Under the pieces are notes generated by a model. It searched no databases and was not told where the DNA came from. It saw nothing but the letters and a program-made list of their open reading frames with translations. Below are positions 59,091 through 64,000 of a stretch of DNA of 64,000 nucleotides, in pieces. The stretch is from Geosiphon pyriformis (lineage: Eukaryota; Glomeromycota; Glomeromycetes; Archaeosporales; Geosiphonaceae): contig JAAOMT010000714.1 of NCBI GenBank assembly GCA_016748015.1, positions 1-64,000 on the forward strand, read 5' to 3'. A program made the translations under genes and the position numbers. Each line of letters begins with the position of its first letter. Position 1 is the stretch's first letter.

Positions 59091-59477
59091 AAATATTGGG
59101 ATTATAATGTCAAAAAATCTCGTTTACAAGAAAGATTGAAAAATTACTTAATAATACAAAATTATGACAATGGAAAAATTTATTATCCCTGATCATCTAT
59201 TAATTCCATAAATGGGGTAAGTAAAAATGTTCCTATTTGTAAAATTTTCCAGAAAAACTGTAGCAGATATATATATAACAAAAAACATTCTTGTCAAGTT
59301 TGATTTAGTGATGGTCCTCTCCCAAACAAAATATATACACAGCATCCTATTCGTGGTACATAAGTATGATCAACCCAATTTATTTATCGATTCTAGGTTA
59401 CATATGTCTCTTTTACATATTGCTAATTGAAATAATATTTTTCGTTTTCATAAAAAGTGATAGACACAACAGCTAAG

Positions 59478-59624
59478 ATGATAATGGATTTTAATAATGA
59501 ACTTAATAACGAACTTGAAGAATTAAGAGTAGATGATTCAATTTCGAATGTTCCAAATGTATTCAATACATCAATACTTTCTACATCAACAAAAACGACA
59601 TATAAAAAACACAAATATAATTAA
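59478..59624 (+). CDS. short ORF upstream of the pogo-type transposase
   Basis: 48 residues, MIIMDFNNELNNELEELRVD then DSISNVPNVFNTSILSTSTK, acidic at the start and basic at the end (TTYKKHKYN). It stands before a 0.75-kb AT-rich stretch and then the DDE transposase. It might be the N-terminal piece of that transposase or a chance frame. No decisive motif. Confidence 0.25.
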   Translation: MIMDFNNELNNELEELRVDDSISNVPNVFNTSILSTSTKTTYKKHKYN

Positions 59625-60399
59625 ATATTATTATTAAAATGCACAATATTTAAACTATATAATATTAAAAAAATTTGTGAAAATATTTAATAATTTACCA
59701 AAATGTATAAAAAAAAAATTTTTTCCTCTAAAAAATATATTTTAACTTTAATATTTAAATTTTTTAAACATATTTACAAGAAAATTAAAAAAAAATCTAA
59801 AATTCTTTTTGAAATTAATTATATTGTAAATTAATTAAAAGTTAATTAGCTACCAATTTTAAAGAAATTATTTTTGTTATATTGTATTATAGTAAACCAA
59901 AAAAGAAAAATTAATAATCAATAAAAACTAAATAATACAAAAAAATTAAAAAATTGAATATTAATAAACTGTATAATTTTACAAAAAATTTAAATAAATT
60001 TGTTAATAATTAAAATTTTTTATATAAATTTATATTTATTTTAAAGATCTTATTTAACTATTCTATTTCTGTTACTTTTGTTTAATTTACTGTATTATTA
60101 TAATTAAAACATAAGTTTATTAATTATTATATTGAAAACTTTGGTTTTTATATTTTAAATATAATTAATATAATTTTGCTTATGGTTTTTTAATAAATGT
60201 GGTGTTTTTAAAAGATTTTTTAAATTTATTATTATTTTTTTAATATAAATTCTTAAAATAAGAAAATATAATTAATTTCAGTTGATTTTAAATAAAATAT
60301 TGTTTTTTTTTGTTGTTTAAAAGTATTTTTATAATAAATTTCGAAACTATTTTTAAGTTAAAGTTTACTAAATAATATAAACTTTAAGCAATTATTCTA
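59625..60399. other. very AT-rich stretch
   Basis: No readable gene. GTTAATTAGCTACCAATTTT at 59,838 resembles an internal part of the Ty3 LTR (GATTAGCTACCAATTTCAA on its minus strand), so old LTR sequence may be present, but the match is short. Confidence 0.35.
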
Positions 60400-61155
60400 T
60401 TCAAATTCGAACAACTGGTAATGACAAAAATCGGTTTACTTGTGTCTTGGCTATAACAGCAGATGGCGGCAAACTCCCTCCTATGATAATTTTCAAAGGT
60501 GTACGAACTCCTCCTAATCTTTCTAAAGACGTTGTCGTATATATGCATGAAAAAGCTTGGATGGATGAAAATTTGATGTGTGAATGGATAGATCAAATTT
60601 GGAACAAACGTCCTGGAATATCAACAGCATCCAAAACTACCTCTTTACTTGTTATGGATTCATTTGAAGGGCACAAAACTGAATCAGTACGCCAAAAATG
60701 CAATGTTAATAATACTCATGTGGCAATGTGAGTTTGAGAAAGGAGAAAATTACCCCGATGGCAGCAAACACACTTTAGAACAAGATATTCCTGACGGTTT
60801 AACATCAATTATTCAACCTTTGGATGTATGTATAAACAAACCATTTAAAGACAGATTGAGAGAAAAATGGCGATTATGGATGAGTCATGGAGATTTTCAA
60901 TTGACTAAAGGTGGAAATTTAAAAAAACCCCAATATAATTTGATTTGCCAGTGGATTTTAGAGTTATGGAAAGATATTCCTTTAGAAATGATTATTAAAT
61001 CATTTAAAAAATGTGGAATTTCTAACGCATTAGATGGAACTGAGGATGATTTATTATATAGTTCTGATACAGAAATTAGTAATCAAATTGATGATTTAAA
61101 TGAAATAGTAAATGAAGATAATATTTCTGCTGAAGAATTAGAATTAGATAAATAA
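60400..61155 (+). pseudogene. pogo/Tigger-type (DDE_1) transposase, N-terminus missing
   Basis: The frame from about 60,400 reads IRTTGNDKNRFTCVLAITAD, GGKLPPMIIFKG, ENLMCEWIDQIW and SLLVMDSFEGHKTESV (second catalytic Asp). At 60,731 it stops, and the next frame continues DIPDGLTSIIQPLDVCINKP then FKDRLREKWRLWM to an acidic tail ending at 61,155. This is the DDE superfamily endonuclease of pogo/jerky elements. The first catalytic Asp and the CENP-B-type DNA-binding part are absent. The 51 bases 60,728-60,778 (GTGAGT...TTTAG) look like an intron that would remove the extra segment, but splicing it leaves the frame off, so a small indel is also needed. Confidence 0.75.
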
Positions 61156-61185
61156 ATAAAAATTTATTTTGGTATATATAAAGGG

Positions 61186-61275
61186 GTTGCTTATTCAACT
61201 TTTCTAAGACTTTTAGACTTAAAAAGGGAGGGTTGCTTATTCACAGGAATTGCTTATTCACGGGAGTTTACGGTA
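61186..61275. repeat. repeated TTGCTTATTCA motif at the transposon 3' end
   Basis: TTGCTTATTCA occurs at about 61,187, 61,232 and 61,248, followed by CGGGAGTTTACGGTA. Such subterminal repeats plus a terminal TACGGTA-like end are typical of transposase-binding ends of pogo/Tc elements. The matching left end was not found. Confidence 0.55.
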
Positions 61276-61289
61276 TTAAAATTAATATT

Positions 61290-64000
61290 GTATTCAAAAT
61301 TTTTGTAATTAATTTATTAAATTTACATTTATGTTAATATTACTATTTTAATTATATCTATTTTTGTTTTTCTGAAAGCTTAAATTAAGTGTATTATTAA
61401 TTCAGTTACTACTATACTTAAAAAATTTTATCCAATTTAAAAATATGTATAAAACTTAGAAAATTAATACTTGTGGTTTTGGTAATTAATAAAAAAATAT
61501 TCGCAAAAACTTAATAAAAATAAACAGATTTTTACTAAATACTTTGATAAAATTAAAGCATTAAGTGTTTTTGGTTTAAAAAATAAATATTTATTTATTG
61601 GCTTAAGTTTAATTAATTATTTATGTATTGTAAAAAATGTAAACCAAATCTTTTGTTTGACTTTTAAAAATAAAAATAATGTAGGTTTTGGGGTAAAATT
61701 GCACTTAATTAATACATAATAATAATAATATATTGTTTGATAAGTAAATAATTTAAATAAAATAAATAAGTTTTATTTTTTTTGGTTTTATAACTAATTT
61801 TGACAAGTAATTTGTATAATGTTTAATTATTTTATTAATTTATTAGTCTATAAATAATATAAAATTAGTGATTTTTTAATTCTGAATTTTGGCTAAGTTT
61901 TTTAATTTAATAAAAGTTTTTATATTTGTAAATAAGTATTAATAATATTATTAAAAGATTTTATACTTATTTAATTGCTATTAAGATTGTTTTTGCTTTA
62001 AATTTTAAAATTAATAAAAGTATTATTAAAAATATTTTTTTCTATTTTTAATCTATAAAATATTAAACTTAAAATAAAATAACCAATTCTATGTTAATAA
62101 ATATTTTTAATTATTTTACAATAAAAGTTAATTAATTTAACTATAAGTTTTTTAAAATATGTATTAGTTACTTTACAATAAAAATCAATTCTTTTACAAA
62201 AGAACTTAATTATAGGCTTTTTATAATAATAATAATAAAATAAAAAATAAGAATTAATTAAAGTGAATTTGTTTTAATTATTAGTTGCAATAAACCTTGT
62301 TTAAGCTTAAGAGAAATAAATAAATAATTTTTTAAAATTAGTAATACATTTTAAGATTATTAATTTTAATAATATGAATTTTAAAAGAATGATTAATTTT
62401 GATAACTTGGAGTTTTCAATTCCAAAACTCTATTTTAATAATTTGTATTGTAAATAATTCTAAGAATTATAATTCTTATTTAAATACGTTTTTTAAAAAA
62501 AGAGCTTTTCTTTTACAATTTTTTTTATAGAATTATTTTGAATTTTAATATTTTTTTTGTTAATATTTAATAAATTTTTGAAAGCTAAATATATATTTTG
62601 GCAAACTATAAATTATTTTAGTAAATTATTAAATATTTTAGTAAATTTTTAAATATTTTAATAAACTTTTAATATTTTATAGTTGAGATTTTGCATTATA
62701 TTTAATCATACTTATGGATTTATATAATTAAATTATTAATTAAATAATAATAATTAATAATTTGGCTAAATATTATTTAATTTTTGTGGCTATTGTAAAT
62801 ATGACTAAAAAAATTTATAAATCTTTTACATATTTTAATTTTACAAAAACGGTTAAGGAAATATAGCCAATTTATTAAATTATATATCTTATACATATTT
62901 TGCAAAACTATTTAAAGCTTTTTATTATTTTTTAATATATTGTTAATAATTGGACTTACTATAAAAGATATTTGTATAAAAATACTTTTTAACACTAAAA
63001 ATTTTTTATTATAAAAAATATTATTAAGCTTATATACTAATAAAATCTTATTAAAGAATATTTTAGACGAAATCTTATAAGCAGTATTAATAAATATAAT
63101 AGACTGGATATTAAATTAATATGTTTTTTTGTTAAATAATTTGAGAATTATAAAAAACAATGTTTTTTTCAAAGATTCAAAACTCTTTTCTTTACTAAAT
63201 ACAAATTAAATTCAAAAGTAAATCTAAAACATATTGGTTAAAATGTTTTTAAAACTTATTTCGAATTTTGAATAAATCTGTTGTTTTTTTATCAAGCAGA
63301 TTTTTAATTATTTTAAAGAAATTTTACTTATAATTTTTATATAAATATTGTTACTAATATACTTTAAAAGAATATACTGTTCTTCTAAACAGATAAAATA
63401 TCTTCAGACATTTTTCTTTTTGTCCAATTTTTCATAGTATTAACATTATATTTGACTTTTACAGAATTAAAAATTATATTATTATTAACAATTATATTAT
63501 TTAAAATAACTTTAATAATACATTTTTTATCTAAAACAAAATTATTTATCTGTTTTTTAATAGCATTTTAATTTTTAAATCTTTTATTATTTAAGCTTTA
63601 AATATTTTCGACCAGTAATAAAATTTTTTAATTCTTGTAACTATCTGTTCAAAACATATATTAAAATCTAATACAATAAACAAAATCTAAAATTTGGTTT
63701 TTAAGAAAATTATTGGCAAAAAAACTATTATTTTAACTAACAATTTTTACATAATATTTAAATTTATATTTAATTTCAATTTTTTATATTTGTTTACAAT
63801 ATTTAAACAAAAAACCAGTATAAATTTTTCAAATTTGGACCAATTTTTTGTATTAGTTTGGCTTATTTAAAATTTTCAATGGTTTTTGTCAATTTGCTTA
63901 TAAATTATATTAATTTTAATATTAAACAAACCATTTAAACTTATTAAAACAAAAACAGTCTAATAATTTGTATTAAAAACTTTACTAATATTATAAATAC
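61290..64000 (-). mobile_element. very AT-rich relic of the same LINE family, running off the window
   Basis: On the minus strand, 63,600-63,420 reads AIKKQINNFVLDKKCIIKVI and MKNWTKRKMSED, matching INAVIKKRMKNFCLDKDCII in the LINE at 48,250. 63,000-62,830 reads KKFLVLKSIFIQISFIVSPI and MYKIYNLINW, then KIKICKRFINFFSHIYN, matching FSVLKNTLIQTSILAIDSVI and IKMCKYLIKFFENIYN at 48,880-49,080. Order and spacing agree. It is more AT-biased than the 35-52 kb copy and has many stops. An LTR relic interrupts it near 62,330-62,790. Confidence 0.7.
62330..62795. repeat. decayed Ty3 LTR relic inside the LINE relic
   Basis: The plus strand near 62,590 reads ATATATTTTGGCAAACTATA, near 62,690 TTTTGCATTATATTTAATCA and near 62,755 TAATAATTTGGCTAAATATT, in the same order and spacing as 46,993, 47,095 and 47,164 of the intact LTR (ACATTTTGGCAAATTTACAA, GGGTATTGTGTAATTTGATC, ATAATTTGGCTAATTTAATA). 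It ends where the LINE reading resumes near 62,795. The left end is not resolved; a full 969-bp solo LTR would start near 61,830. Confidence 0.5.

Overview
The window looks like an AT-rich fungal genome of the arbuscular mycorrhizal type (Glomeromycotina, for example Rhizophagus or Gigaspora relatives). That assignment is an inference. It rests on: short GT..AG introns; a Cys-zinc/kinase protein, a Sel1-type remnant, a lipase_3 protein and clustered BTB/T1 genes of kinds expanded in those fungi; and a Ty3 element and LINEs of a style I associate with them. I see no tRNA or rRNA gene and no prokaryotic-style operon.

Layout. 0-2.1 kb: three KCTD-like BTB/T1 genes, one divergent and cut by the window edge and two in tandem; all three have an intron at the same place, right after the VGG-x-K motif. 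2.7-3.8 kb: a compound microsatellite and a dead Tc1/mariner transposase. 5.2-20.6 kb: a patchwork of rearranged dispersed repeats, five of which carry a small Asn/Pro-rich ORF (intact at 5,971 and 53,790, broken at 9,804, 13,717 and 58,790). One inverted copy of this patchwork is interrupted by a two-exon gene for a secreted 767-residue Ser/Gln/Gly/Thr repeat protein (13,854-16,388). 20.2-20.7 kb: a broken unrecognised gene. 24.1-25.5 kb: a two-exon kinase-like protein whose HRD motif reads HGN. 25.8-27.6 kb: a decayed MULE/SWIM transposase. 30.0-31.2 kb: a membrane-anchored lipase_3-like protein without the usual nucleophile serine.

35.4-51.8 kb is one nested transposon: a LINE of about 6.7 kb (35,412-51,832, with a putative 11-bp target duplication) carrying a 9.72-kb Ty3/gypsy element (37,559-47,278) inserted in its endonuclease region. 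The Ty3 element reads on the minus strand: gag, protease, a Cys-rich linker, dUTPase, RT, RNase H, integrase, then an unrecognised ORF. Its two LTRs differ at 21 sites that I could count, all transitions, and catalytic aspartates of protease, RT, RNase H and integrase all read Asn. The element is inactive and carries a RIP-like or deamination-like footprint.

51.8-64 kb: further copies of the dispersed repeats, several trinucleotide and pentanucleotide microsatellites, a second Tc1-like fragment, a pogo/Tigger-type DDE transposase with a repeated 11-mer at its 3' end, and, up to the right edge, a very AT-rich minus-strand relic of the same LINE family with an LTR relic inside it.

Host genes that look functional are few: two BTB genes, the secreted repeat gene, the kinase-like gene, the lipase-like gene, and perhaps the small repeat-borne ORFs. 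Nearly everything else is transposon debris or AT-rich spacer.
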